DNA of 64,000 nucleotides from Paragorgia papillata (lineage: Eukaryota; Cnidaria; Anthozoa; Scleralcyonacea; Coralliidae): NCBI GenBank assembly GCA_035771165.1, contig JAWNZC010000114.1:2413001-2477000 (forward strand), in the 5' to 3' direction. Positions 22,186 through 32,944 of the stretch are shown in pieces. The translations under genes and the position numbers were made by a program. Each line of letters starts with the position of its first letter. Position 1 is the stretch's first letter. Below the pieces are notes generated by a model that worked only from the letters and a program-made list of their open reading frames with translations, was not told the DNA's origin and did not search any database.

Positions 22186-22620
22186 AGAGCGTTTTCATCT
22201 GACGTCATGGCGGCCATATTGGTGTACCAAAACAATGAAATGGCGGCCATATTGGTGTACCAAAACAATGAAATGGCGGCCATATTGGTGTACCAAAACA
22301 ATGAAATGGCGGCCATATTGGTGTACCAAAACAATGAAAAGGCGGCCATATTGGTGTACCAAAACAATGAAAAGGCGGCCATATTGGTGTACCAAAACAA
22401 TGAAATGGCGGCCATATTGGTGTACCAAAACAATGAAATGGCGGCCATATTGGTGTACCAAAACAATGAAATGGCGGCCATATTGGTGTACCAAAACAAT
22501 GAAATGGCGGCCATATTGGTGTACGGTATGGGAATTAGCTCTTTCTTATTCAAATATTTCGTATTGTTTCACCACCCCAATGGGGCCACCGATCACGTGA
22601 GTGAAAACGCTCTATATGCT
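22186..22620. mobile_element. MITE containing a 33-bp minisatellite
   Basis: Inverted ends TATAGAGCGTTTTCA / TGAAAACGCTCTATA. Between them ten tandem 33-bp units (22207-22525) each contain ATGGCGGCCATATTGGTG. The unit length is a multiple of three, so both strands stay open (plus strand MAAILVYQNNE per unit). Confidence 0.8.
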
Positions 22621-22652
22621 TATCCTACCCCAGTGCCCAATAGATTATTTCC

Positions 22653-22753
22653 TTAACACTTTGAAACCTTTAGACAAGTCTTTAGTATTTTATTTGGCTA
22701 ACGCCAGACGATTTTATTCAGCACAGGGAGACGTCCAGGCCTCAAAGGGTTAA
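22653..22753. mobile_element. TTAA-flanked piggyBac-like MITE
   Basis: 101 bp from TTAACACTTTGAAACC to CCTCAAAGGGTTAA with a palindromic core around GGCTAACGCCAGACG. TTAA at both ends and CCCTTTG-type termini suggest piggyBac mobilisation. Same family at 22768-23285, 23297-23397, 26454-26544, 27776-27878, 39262-39352 and 39829-40085. Confidence 0.75.
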
Positions 22754-22767
22754 AACCCAGTATCTCT

Positions 22768-23285
22768 TTAACACTTTGAAACCTTTAGACGAGTCTTTAG
22801 GATTTTATTTGGCTAACGCCAGACGATTTTATTCAGCACAGGGAGACGTCCAGGCAGGCTTTCTGGCAGGTGTTGGTAAAACAATAGGACAAAAGTAGGA
22901 CTAAAATTTTCGAAAAAGTAGGAAGAAAGTAGGAAAAAGTACAAAAAAGTAGGACAAAAGTAGGAATATTTTGTGATTAATTTCGAATGAAAATACCACA
23001 AAAATACAATTTAACCTAATTTTTACTAAAATGAAATATACAAAAGTGGCCTCCTCTTCCCCTACAGCCAACCGAGTTTTACTTCTGAGTTTTACTTCCT
23101 CTTGGCAGTATCAAGTCAAAACATAATGACTCCACGAAACAGTTTTCAAAAAAACCCTAGGATTTTAAGTGAAAAAGTAGGAAAACCGAGCAATTTTGCA
23201 TAAAAAGTAGGAAAAGTAGGAGAGTGCAGAAAAACTAGGAAAAAGTAGGATCGCCAGAAAGCCTGTCCAGGCCTCAAAGGGTTAA
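22768..23285. mobile_element. TTAA MITE split by another element
   Basis: The MITE starts at TTAA 22768, is interrupted after 22854, and resumes at 23272 to TTAA 23282-23285. Confidence 0.75.
22855..23265. mobile_element. TIR element CAGGCTTTCTGGC nested in a MITE, 6-bp TSD
   Basis: 411 bp with ends CAGGCTTTCTGGC / GCCAGAAAGCCTG and flanking TCCAGG on both sides (22849-22854, 23266-23271). The interior is rich in AAAAGTAGGA words and holds no recognisable ORF. Confidence 0.75.
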
Positions 23286-23296
23286 AACCTATCTCT

Positions 23297-23397
23297 TTAA
23301 CCCTTTGAAGCCTGAAGACGAGTCTTTAGGATTTTATCTGGCTAATGCCAGACGATTTTATTCAGCACAGGGAGACGTCCAGGCCTCAAAGTGTTAA
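23297..23397. mobile_element. TTAA-flanked piggyBac-like MITE
   Basis: TTAACCCTTTGAAGCC to GGCCTCAAAGTGTTAA, 101 bp, same family and core as 22653-22753. Confidence 0.75.
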
Positions 23398-23399
23398 TA

Positions 23400-24220
23400 G
23401 CAGCATAACGGAGAAATGAAACAATGTTCTCGGACAAAAATATTTTTTTATAAGTAGGAAGGCAAAACTGAACGTTTCTACATAGCTATAGGAGATTGAG
23501 GCTAGTATATTGAGTTGTAAAATAAACGGGCTGCAAATAAATATTTTTTCTTGATAGGACATGTGTCTGATCCATTTCCAATTTTGGTCAGTCATTACAA
23601 AAATTTGTTCGGACATAAAACCATTATCACTACATTTTGTTGGACATATAATTCTTCAGAATACAGTTCTGAGTTCATGATATAAAGCCAGTTTCTGTGG
23701 CGGTCGTCTGACTCGTCTGTTTAGCGTCGCGCCGTGTGTTATACATTGTTTTAACTCCTTGGTACCAGAGTAATTAAATACTATCAGTTTCTCTCAGAAG
23801 ACTGATTCAGTTACGGAAGATTTAAAATTCAAACATGCTCAATCTAGTCGATAGAATTAGGAAAGGAAATCAGTATTTTTCTCTCAAAAAGAGAAGTTTC
23901 TCTTTCAACAACATAAAGCCGAATTTCTTGATCAGACAATATATTTTATTTGCACGGACACTATGTCCGATGACAACTTGGTTTTGTTCTGACATTTGCC
24001 AAATTGGGTCGGACATTGTCCGATGTCCGACAGTAATTTGCAGCCCTGAATAAACGTTTAGATCTTAGTGGTCTGACATGTGTCATATGGCAGCTGCCTG
24101 GATCGCCTTTGATATGCCTCGACACGATCGTTCTTCGCAATAGACCCTTTCAAGGTAGTTTCCGCCATGACGAAAGGGGTGCAAATCCATTGGGGCGAGC
24201 GCGCGGCCCTGCCTATTTAT
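23400..24220. other. Intergenic, no gene recognised
   Basis: Several TGTCCGA/TCGGACA words in both orientations around 23600-24040 hint at an old inverted element, but no clear ends or coding sequence are visible. Confidence 0.5.
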
Positions 24221-24225
24221 CCTTG

Positions 24226-24650
24226 TTAAAATCATGGTTAAACTCGTAGAGCAAGAAGTATATCGCTTCGGTTTTTGTCAAATTCGTCTTTAATCGTCGT
24301 TTGGAGCAGTTTTCTGTGAGCTGGAATATTCGTTTCTTAATTCGAAACCATTATCGCTGACAATCAACCCGAAGAAACGCTATAATACGAAGATTTCCTC
24401 AGCTGAACAGTGACTGTGTTGTTATGGCGGGCACCGAACGCGGCTGTTTGTCTTAGACAAAACGCCTTGCTGTGCAGTGCGATACTGTAATACGGGTTGA
24501 TTGCCAGCGATAATGGTTTCGAATTAAGAAACGAATATTCCAGCTCACAGAAAACTGCTCCAAACGACAATTAAAGACGAATTTGACAAAAACCGAATGG
24601 ATATATACTTCTTGCTCTACGAGTTTCACCATGATTTTAACAAAAAATTC
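24226..24650. mobile_element. Foldback element, about 150-bp arms
   Basis: AACTCGTAGAGCAAGAAGTA near 24240 and its complement TACTTCTTGCTCTACGAGTT near 24605, with pairing through ATTCGTTTCTTAATTCGAAAC. Loop about 24365-24490. Confidence 0.8.
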
Positions 24651-25410
24651 AGCCACCGATCAATCTCGTACCCAGACCCATCCCGTACCCAGACCCATAG
24701 CACCGATTGCAAGTAAGGATGAGTAGACCCGGTCCTTTTTTTCCAGAAGTTGCGCGATCCTAACCAGACCTCACCCGAGATTGGACCCTGAGATCCTAAC
24801 CGCAAACCTTGCGATCCTAACAAGAACTCTGATGACCGATTAACTAGTGGAGATCATGAAAATGGACAAATATTCTGCAACAGCTGAGCCAGGCTTTTGA
24901 GCCATGGCAATTACAAGGGCGCTTTGTTGTGCGAGAGGTTGAATCCGTGCGGTAAGAGAGATAGGAATGCGCGCGCCTTCTGCTTCGCCGTTTCCGCTCG
25001 AGTTTTCGATCAACAACGAACCCTTATCGCGCTGCGACGAAAGTTAAGAACCCTATGCAAAGCAAAGAGGACATTGTAACAAGTTGCTACAACGTTGACA
25101 ACAACAAGGTTACAACAGCTTCATAAAATAATGCCATTGTTACAATTTATTCAAAGGCTTGATACAAGCATGTAGCGAACACATGTTATCAACATATAAT
25201 AGCTTCCTCTGCAGGCAGCTGCATGCTTTGCGAGGGTTGGGCCCTTTGAGGAACCTAGCGGAACACGAGATCACGTTATATTACTTTACATGAGCTCCGA
25301 AAAGCGGAAAGCAAATTTCTTTCTGATCTGGGGCCAGCATTATGATAGATTTATCCACTTGACAGACAAATATCGTTTCCGTTATATTTTAGCTCTCCTT
25401 CCGAACGTCA
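24651..25410. other. Intergenic, no gene recognised
   Basis: Short tandem CCCAGACCCATC-like words near 24665-24700 and GTTACAACA-rich DNA near 25075-25150. No supported gene. Confidence 0.5.
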
Positions 25411-25414
25411 ATTG

Positions 25415-25735
25415 GAAGCACGGGTGGCGTGTGCTGTTAGGGCGCTGCCTTTCACCGCTGTAGTTAAGCCCAGTTGGACGGGGTTAGTACTTGGATGGGT
25501 GACCGTCTGCGAATAACCCCGTTCCCGAACTTGAATTTCATGTGAGTAGAGTTTAGTTGGTCTCTCCTGTGCTTCGAGGGTTTTTCGCAGGACTCTGATC
25601 TCCTGTTTCCTCTCTCCGGAAAACACTTAGGGCTTAGCTTATGTCGTGCACTTTTAACATGAGCCTCTGGCTCGGATGATTGGGCGACCACATCCTGTGT
25701 TTACGACGTTAAATAAATCATTACTCACAAACACT
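25415..25735 (+). mobile_element. 5S-rRNA-derived SINE
   Basis: GCACGGGTGGCGTGTGCTG, then a 5S-like internal promoter (GGTTAGTACTTGGATGGGTG), a shared body with CTGTGCTTCGAGGGTTTTTC, and an AT-rich end TTAAATAAATCATTACTC. Confidence 0.8.
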
Positions 25736-25849
25736 TATGTTTTTGGGTGTTGATTGGATACGTTTATCCAGTGTACGTGATAGAATTTAGAGAAATATAA
25801 TCAGAGACCATGCAAAGCCTACGACTGGTGTTACATTGTTTCCTGAGGT

Positions 25850-26460
25850 TCTCTCTTTAACGAGTAAAATAACCTGGTGTTAAAACGAGTAAAGTAATAA
25901 AGGGGTTGTTTTTTGGCTGACCCAGGCAGGAATAGGTTAATCACTTGTTAACTCATTGCTGCCTAGGATGTCTGAGGGTTCTCTCTTTGATGAGTAAAAT
26001 CATCTGGTGTTAGACAGAGTGAAACAATAAAGGGGTCATTTTTGGCCAGCTCAGGCAGGAATAGGTTAATCACTTGTTAACTCATTGCTGCCTAGGATGT
26101 CTGAGGGTTCTCTCTTTGATGAGTAAAATCATCTGGTGTTAGACAGAGTGAAACAATAAAGGGGTCATTTTTGGCCAGCTCAGGCAGGAATAGGTTAATC
26201 ACTTGTTAACTCATTGCTGCCTAGGATGTCTGAGGGTTCTCTCTTTGATGAGTAAAATCATCTGGTGTTAGACAGAGTGAAACAATAAAGGGATCATTTT
26301 TGGCCAGCTCAGGCAGGAATAGGTTAATCACTTGTTAACTCATTGCTGCCCTAGGATGTCTGAGGATTCGCTCTTTGATGAGTAAAATCATCTGGTGTTA
26401 GACAAAGTAAAATAATAAAGAGACCGTTTTTAACTGGCTGGGGCAGGAATGGCTTAACAC
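25850..26460. repeat. 129-bp tandem repeat made of TTAA MITEs
   Basis: TCACTTGTTA recurs at 25941, 26070, 26199 and 26328. Each unit reads TTAACTCATTGCTGCCTAGG ... AGGCAGGAATAGGTTAA, so each is a TTAA-bounded MITE with ATCATCTGGTGTTAGA at its core. Confidence 0.9.
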
Positions 26461-26544
26461 TTTGAAGCCTGAAGACGAGTCTTTATTATTTTATTCTGGC
26501 TAACGCCAGACGATTTTATTCAGCACAGGGAGAGGTCCAGTTAA
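26454..26544. mobile_element. TTAA-flanked MITE, shortened
   Basis: TTAACACTTTGAAGCC start and the GGCTAACGCCAGACG core; the right end is shortened to GTCCAGTTAA. Confidence 0.6.
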
Positions 26545-26823
26545 TTGGTTAGGCTGTCTTAGTGTTCTTTCTTAATTTGACGGGTAAACACGCCTTTGGC
26601 AGGACACCAATCTTTCGAGATTTACGATTTATATGAGCTTTATGAGCGCATGTTTTGGCGGTGAAATACTACGTGAGGTGAAATACTACGTGAGGTGTAG
26701 TTTTCCGTCATGTATTACTGACAATTTGAATGACGTGCAATTGTTGAAGGTTCAATATAGGGACCTTAAGATCTACGACCGCAACTTCAACGACGGCGTC
26801 CTCCAAATAAAATAATTCTAGTT

Positions 26824-27125
26824 GTGAAACAAAGAGAATGAATAATTTGTAATCTCAAGAGTAATCCCAACACCGACGTTGTTCTTTATACAACGTCACT
26901 TAGAGCATTTTCACGTCTTCAGGACGACGTCAACTCACCAAAAGATGAGAACTGTTGCTTGAGATTTACTTCAATACAGACACTTCAATCATTTTAGCAG
27001 TACTGGGACGTTTCAAAAGTCATTAAACTAACTTTAAATATCAAATATAATAGTCAGTTAACCGTGACGACGTTTTTCAGTTACATAATTTCTGTTGCTT
27101 TAAGCGTCGTCGTCGTCGTCGTAGC
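26824..27125. repeat. Dispersed repeat, copy 1
   Basis: About 290 bp with GAGCATTTTCACGTCTTCAG and AGGACGACGTCAAC; a second copy in the same orientation is at 31506-31806. Class unknown. Confidence 0.7.
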
Positions 27126-27389
27126 ATCTTAAAGTCCCTAATTAGCTTATATTGACGCCCTTGACGTTAACGCCCAAGAAACAAGCGACTGCCAAATACT
27201 CCACCCCTGTAATCTGTTTCCAAACCGCACACTTTATAAAACGTGTTCAGTATACAGTACATAGGAAGAAAAAAATTTGTTTTTTTATGCGCCGGATGGG
27301 CTAGTTATTTAACCCCTTCTAATTTTCCGTTGGAGTAAAATAATCTGATGTTAGGGGCCATTTTTGGCTAGCTCTAGCAGGAATGAGTT

Positions 27390-27780
27390 AATCACTTGTT
27401 AACTCATTGCTGCCTAGGATGTCTGAAGATTCTCTCTTTGACGAGTAAAATAACCTGGTGTTAAAACGAGTAAAGTAATAAAGGGGTTGTTTTTTGGCTG
27501 GCCCAGGCAGGAATGGGTTAATCACTTGTTAACTCATTACTGCCTAGGATGTGTGAGGGTTCTCTCTTTGATGAGTAAAATCATCTGGTGTTAGACAGAG
27601 CGAAACAATAAAGGGGTCATTTTTGGCCAGCTCAGGCAGGAATGGGTTAATCACTTGTTAACTCATTGCTGCCTAGGATGCCTGAGGGTTCTCTCTTTGA
27701 TGAGTAGAATCATCTGGTGTTAGACAAAGTAAAATAATAAAGAGACTGTTTTAACATGGCTCAGGGGGGAATGGGTTAAC
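27390..27780. repeat. 129-bp tandem MITE repeat, second block
   Basis: TCACTTGTTA at 27392, 27522 and 27651, same unit as 25850-26460. Confidence 0.9.
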
Positions 27781-27878
27781 CCTTTGAAATCTGAAGACGA
27801 GTCTTTAGTATTTTTATTCTGGCTAACACCAGACGATTTTATTCAGCACAGGGAGAGGTCCAGGGCTCAAAGTGTTAA
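27776..27878. mobile_element. TTAA-flanked piggyBac-like MITE
   Basis: TTAACCCTTTGAAATC to CTCAAAGTGTTAA, GGCTAACACCAGACG core. Confidence 0.7.
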
Positions 27879-28294
27879 CATCTTGTTTATACATTGTTGC
27901 TTCGGCTGTCTTAGTGATCTTTCTTTGACGAGTAAACACGCCTTTGGCAGGACACCAACTTTTCAACATTTACGATTTATATGAGCTAATAAGGACTTTA
28001 TGAGCGCATTTTTTTGGCGGTGAAATATACTACGTGAAGTATAGTTTTCTTGTATTATTGACAATTTGAATGACGCGCTGTTGTTGGAAGTTCAACCTGA
28101 TATTGACGCCATGTAATTTGTTTCCAAACCGGACACTTTATAAACCTATTCAGTATACAGTACATAAGAAAAAAAATTGTTTTTTATGCGCCGGATGGGC
28201 TAGTTATTTAACCTCTTCTAATTTTCCGTTAGAGTAAAATAATCTGATGTTAGACAGAGTAAACTAGCTCTACTAATGAGTTAATCTAAGGGTT

Positions 28295-28500
28295 CTCATT
28301 TTAACGTTTCATCGTTTCGAGCGAAGGCCCTTCGTCAGAGAGAAACATCAGCAAACTTACTACCTCTGACGAAGGGCCTTCGTTCGAAACGTTAGAAGAC
28401 TACGTTCAATAATTTCGGCAGTACTCAAACCTTACTATATTTCGCTTTGTATTTCACCACTGCCTACGCAGCACACTACGTTTATTTCAATATAAGATAT
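28295..28500. mobile_element. Head-to-head Penelope terminal-repeat doublet, decayed
   Basis: A minus-strand class B hammerhead core (28305-28341) and a plus-strand core (28364-28396) sit back to back, followed by TTACTATATTTCG and CACTGCCTACGCAGCACACTACG. Target duplications were not recognised here. Confidence 0.65.
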
Positions 28501-28629
28501 GCCTGATTTGTCATCACATTTTACTCCGCTCGAAATGTCAGTATTTCATTATTAAAACTATTCTCGGTTGTTTACCATCTTTTCACTTTGCTCCATCTAA
28601 AACACTGCCTACACAGCACTCTACATTTT

Positions 28630-28664
28630 TACTCTGATGAAGGACTCTGCTCGAAACGTCAGTA
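28630..28664 (+). ncRNA. Hammerhead ribozyme, class A
   Basis: UACU-CUGAUGA, stem II, GAAAC, GUC-AGUA. Stem I pairs UACU with AGUA. Confidence 0.75.
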
Positions 28665-28692
28665 TTTCTTTATTAAAACTATTTCTAGTTTT

Positions 28693-28727
28693 TACTCTGA
28701 TGAAGGGCTCCGCTCGAAACGTCAGTA
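28693..28727 (+). ncRNA. Hammerhead ribozyme, class A
   Basis: Same core; stem II GGGC/GCUC pairs fully in this copy. Confidence 0.75.
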
Positions 28728-28813
28728 TTTTGTTATTAAAACTAATCTTGGCAGTTTACCATCTTTTCACTTTGCTCTATCTAAAACACTGCCTACGCAG
28801 CACTCTACATTTT

Positions 28814-28848
28814 TACTCTGATGAAGGACTCTGCTCGAAACGTCAGTA
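28814..28848 (+). ncRNA. Hammerhead ribozyme, class A
   Basis: Same core with GGACUCUGCUC as stem-loop II. Confidence 0.7.
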
Positions 28849-28900
28849 TTTCGTTATTATTAAAACTAATCTCGGCAGTTTACCATCTTTCCACACTTTT

Positions 28901-28935
28901 TACTCTGATGAAGGACTCTGCTTGAAACGTCAGTA
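28901..28935 (+). ncRNA. Hammerhead ribozyme, class A
   Basis: Same core, with CUU before GAAAC in place of CUC. Confidence 0.7.
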
Positions 28936-29434
28936 TTTCGTTATTAAAACTAATCTCGGCAGTTTACCATCTTTCCACTTTGCTCTATCTGAAACACTGC
29001 CTATGAGTAATGCAGCATCCTACATTTTACTGATAAGTAAGTAAGTAAAACTTTATTTAACCACGCTAACCAATTGAATAAAGATGAAGGGATACGCTCA
29101 AAACGTCAGTATTTCGTTATCAAAACTAACTCAGTGTCCATATCACTGATACCGGGATCAGTGCCATATATCCACGCAGTGCCCATCTTGTGACGTCACA
29201 GCTAACATTACGTAACGCGTCTCTGGTAAGGCGTCAGTACTAACGTCAAGATATGAAAGATAACAGCAAGAGCCAACACAAAAAGAAGCGGGAAACGTGA
29301 AAAGAAAGTTTTGTGATTGCCTCACACTCTCTTCTAGCAGTAAAATCTTTTTTATCAATTTAGTTTGTCTGCTTCGTACAAAAAAAGTCAAATAAAGTCA
29401 TAGTTTATATATAAATGGGAACGTTATAAGTTTA

Positions 29435-29664
29435 AAGCCCAAATCAAACGAGAACGCAAGTCATCGCAAGTTGGCAGTCACGCTATCTCAGCCAGCCGCT
29501 CTGAATAGTTTCCCGAAAATATCATGTACCGTGACAAAGTTAAAACTTGTTTAAAACACTCATGAAACCTTTATTTTGGTAATTTGGGTGTTCGAACGAC
29601 CGCCACAGAAATTTGTGACTGCCAACTTGCGATGACTTGCGTTCTCGTTTGATTAATAGGGCTT
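29435..29664. mobile_element. Foldback MITE, copy 1
   Basis: Inverted ends AAGCCC(T)AATCAAACGAGAACG, pairing through AAGTCATCGCAAGTTGGCAG. The same element with its middle inverted is at 35284-35511. Confidence 0.85.
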
Positions 29665-29965
29665 AACGTCAGGAAGTAGGAAGTCTTTTCAATCAACAAT
29701 AAGACGCTCTATAAGCGTTCATTGGAGCTTCCTTGAGATATAACGCCTGCATAACTTAATTACTACAGTTACCGCGTATATTATGAATGATTGATGCCGT
29801 TCATATGATCGTCATTCACCTTCGGGACGAAATGATGTTAAGTCGCACGTTTTTGACACCAAACTCGGTGAAAAAAGAAAGAAAAGAAAGTCCTAGTTGT
29901 GTTAGTACATATGGTTTCAGGATTAACAAGATTTAGTTCTTTACAATATACTCAGTTTACCCACA
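29665..29965. other. Intergenic, nothing recognised
   Basis: No coding, RNA or repeat signal that I can support. Confidence 0.5.
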
Positions 29966-29969
29966 GTTT

Positions 29970-30830
29970 TAGCGTATAAGCTAGGCAGTAAATAAACACA
30001 CTAGTTGGTTAATACGTTAGCGTATACACTAGGTGGTAATTAAATACACTAGTGGCTTATGTTAGTGTATAAGCTAGCCAGCTAGGTAGTAAACACACTG
30101 GTAAGTGGGTCAGGTTAGTGTATAAGCTAGGCAGTAAACACACTAGTGAGTCAGGTTAGTGTATAAGCTAGGCAGTAAACACACTAGTGAGTCAGGTTAG
30201 TGTATAAGCTAGACAGTAAACAATGCACTAGTGGGTCAGGTTAGTGTATAAGCTAGACAGTAAACAATGCACTAGTGGGTCAGGTTAGTGTATAAGCTAG
30301 ACAGTAAACACACTAGTAATTGGGTCAGGTTAGTGTATAAGCTAGGCAGTAAACACACTAGTGGGTCAGGTTGGGTCAGGTTAGTGTATAAGCTAGGCAG
30401 TACACACACTAGTCACTAGTGGGCAGGTTAGTGTATAAGCTAGGCAGTACACACACTAGTGGGCAGGTTAGTGTATAAGCTAGGCAGTACACACACTAGT
30501 GGGCAGGTTAGTGTATAAGCTAGGCAGTACACACACTAGTGGGCAAGTTAGTGTATAAGCTATAGGCAGTACATACACTTAGTGTATAAGCTAGGCAGTA
30601 AACACACTAGTGGGTCAGGTTGGCTCAGGTTAGTGTATAAGCTAGGCAGTACACACACTAGTGGGCAGCCGGTTAGTGTATAAGCTAGGCAGTACACACA
30701 CTAGTGGGCAAGTTAGTGTATAAGCTATATATAGGCAGTACATACACTTAGTGTATAAGCTAGGCGATAAACACGCTTGTGCGTCAGATTAGCGTATAGG
30801 CTAGGCAGTTAGCGTATAAGCTACGTCATA
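29970..30830. repeat. Minisatellite, about 35-45-bp units, about 20 copies
   Basis: Each unit has GTTAGTGTATAAGCTAGGCA, GTAMACACACTAGT and GGGTCAGG or GGGCAGG spacers. Unit length varies by loss or gain of the spacer. Confidence 0.95.
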
Positions 30831-30904
30831 TCATAGGTCATAGTCTGTGTGAAATTTGAATTTTCGCCGCCTGTTTGTGCCCACGAGCGCGGACTAATGA
30901 CGGC

Positions 30905-31062
30905 ACGCAATTCCAATTAATAATGGTCTTTATTAATGAGAATACATCAAACGTGTATATTTACAATCAAATTTCTCCTAAGGATTTTTCAATGTGGCCG
31001 TGTCGAGACAAATGTCAAAGGCGCATTTAATAAGCAGCCGACATACGACAGGTGTTGATTTT
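30905..31062 (-). mobile_element. 5S-SINE tail only
   Basis: Matches the tail of 10290-10450 (GAATACATCAAACGTGTAT, CAATGTGGCCGTGTCGAG) without the 5S-like head. Confidence 0.6.
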
Positions 31063-31074
31063 TCGAACTCTAAT

Positions 31075-31262
31075 TTCACTCAAACTCCGATTCCAATTCG
31101 AATTTTAATTTCAATTCGAACTTTAATTTAAATTCCAATTCGAACTCTAATTTCAATTCCAGTTCCAACTCTAATTTAATTTCAATTCCAGTTCAAACTC
31201 TAATTTCAATTCCAGTTCCAACTCTAATTTCAATTCCAGTTCCAACTCTAATTTCAATTGAA
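31075..31262. repeat. 24-bp tandem repeat
   Basis: Repeats of CTCTAATTTCAATTCCAGTT with minor changes. Confidence 0.9.
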
Positions 31263-31294
31263 AACTGTCGTCACCGTCGACATAATAGGGAGTT

Positions 31295-31505
31295 TTAGCT
31301 AGGGGCTGTTTACATGAGCCAGGCTAGCCCTGTTAACCGGGCTCACGCGATTGATTAGGATCGTACTGTGGTTTTGAAACTAGCATAAACTAAATTTACA
31401 GAATAAACTAAATTTACAGAAGAAGAATTAGTTTAGTTTAGATGTAAACAAATTCTAACGTTGATTCAAATCTCCTTTTGGGGCCGAGGAAAGAATTTCG
31501 TGACA
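31295..31505. mobile_element. MITE, copy 1 of an inverted pair
   Basis: GGGCTGTTTACATGAGCC to GAAAGAATTTCGTGACATG with ACTAAATTTACAGAAGAAGA; the opposite orientation is at 32645-32840, and a diverged copy is at 36150-36310. Confidence 0.7.
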
Positions 31506-31806
31506 TGAAACAAGGAAAATGAATAATTTTTCGTCCCAAGAATAATCGCAACACCGTTCTCACTCTTTATACAACGCCACTTCGAGCATTTTCACGTCTT
31601 CAGGACGACGTCAACGGCCAAAAGATGAGAGCTGTTCCTTAAGATTGACTTCAATACGGACACTACAATCATTTTAGCAATAGGCCTACTGGGGTGTTTT
31701 AAGAGTCATTAAACTAGCTTAAAATGTCAGTTATTAACGGTGACTTCTTTAAATTGTATAAAACTTATCTTGTTTTAAACTGCCGTCGTCATCCTAGCAT
31801 CTTAAA
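31506..31806. repeat. Dispersed repeat, copy 2
   Basis: Same sequence family as 26824-27125 (GAGCATTTTCACGTCTTCAG). Flanks differ. Confidence 0.7.
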
Positions 31807-31902
31807 GTCCCTAATTTGACATCCCAAAACTTTCGTCGAAGGACCCATTGCATCGTCAAGAATCGGAATTATCAAATACAGCAAAACAATGCGATGTGCA
31901 CG

Positions 31903-32195
31903 GGGAGCACGGGTGGCGTGTGCTATATTAGGGTGCTGCCTCTCACCAATAGTTAAGCCTGATTAGTACTTGGATGGGTGACCGCTTGGGAATGACCCCG
32001 TTATTGAGCTTGGAACTCATGTGAGTAGAGTTGTAGTTGATCTCTCCTGTGCTTCGAGGGTTTTTCGCTGGGTTCTCTGGTTTTCCTCCCTCCGTAAAAT
32101 CAACATTAGCTGTGATCCGTGGTCTGAACTGTTAATATGGGTTGACACGGCCACGTTGATCTGCGTCCTTCGTAATTCAGCCAACTGGCTGCAAG
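31903..32195 (+). mobile_element. 5S-rRNA-derived SINE
   Basis: GCACGGGTGGCGTGTGCTA, TTAGTACTTGGATGGGTG, GTGCTTCGAGGGTTTTTC and TTTTCCTCCCTCCGTAAAAT, then GACACGGCCACGTTGA. Confidence 0.8.
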
Positions 32196-32644
32196 TAAGG
32201 ATGATTAGCCCCCAGTCCTTTATCCTACGCCTAAAGAATTTGGGCCTTCGGTGCCCTTCGCATGCGCATCCACATCCAATTTCTGACCGGAAAATAAAAC
32301 TAAAGAGCGCGATCTTGGTCTTCTAGTAAAAACAAAGACTATATTAAGAACATGCACGAAACCAAAATTAGACCGCATGACGTTTGAAGCGAGTCATGCT
32401 TAATATCACAGCGATATATAGAACTATGTGTAAAAATAGCACATGTTAGTCAAGGCAACGACGTAATCGGCTTGAATGATGACGTCAAAGTTTCCCCCCA
32501 CTCTTTTAGATGATTTACATATTCAATGATTACGATAAGACGTGTCTGACGAAGGGAAGTTACCCAAGAAAGAAGAATATCCAAACGAGAAATTATACAC
32601 TAAGATAACTTTATTATGTTGTATTATACTACAGGAAGGTGATG
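32196..32644. other. Intergenic, no gene recognised
   Basis: No coding or RNA feature that I can support. A GCAAGTAAGGATGA word is shared with about 24708, so both may carry the same repeat tail. Confidence 0.45.
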
Positions 32645-32840
32645 TGTACAATTTACATGAGCGGGGCTAACCCGGTTAACTCGTGTCACGAAATTCTTTC
32701 CTCGGCCGCAAAAGGAGATTTGAATTAACGTTTAGTTTTGTTTACATCTAAACTAGACCCATTCTTCTTTGTAAATTTAGTTTATGCGAGTTTTAAAACC
32801 ACAGTAAGATCCTAATCAATCGCGTGAGCCAAGTTAAATG
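32645..32840. mobile_element. MITE, inverted copy
   Basis: Reverse complement of the 31295-31505 element, including TTTACATCTAAACTAGACC and AAATTTAGTTTATGCGAG. Confidence 0.7.
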
Positions 32841-32944
32841 TACTCATAAGTCATGTAAAGTGTGAAACAGACTAGTAAAAATAGTGATACGATTAACATA
32901 ACGATTTCCTGAGTTTAATATAGCAAGTAAATATAGCAAAGCGA

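Larger units (their letters stand above)
26550..28260. repeat. Imperfect segmental duplication
   Basis: The blocks CGCCTTTGGCAGGACACCAA, TATGAGCGCAT, GTTCAGTATACAGTACATA and GCGCCGGATGGGCTAGTTAT occur at 26550-27355 and again at 27890-28258, separated by more 129-bp MITE repeats (27390-27780). Confidence 0.75.
28570..29010 (+). mobile_element. Tandem array of class A hammerhead terminal repeats
   Basis: Four intact cores at 28630-28664, 28693-28727, 28814-28848 and 28901-28935, separated by TTATTAAAACTA and GCAGTTTACCATCTTTCCAC-type sequence and by CACTGCCTACGCAGCACTCTAC. A fifth core near 29081-29107 is degenerate. Spacing is irregular (63-121 bp), unlike the 124-bp array at 8975. Confidence 0.8.

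Noticed and set aside
29970..30830. CRISPR-like spaced repeats
   Set aside because: Eukaryotic context, repeats are contiguous with variable unit length, no unique spacers and no cas genes.
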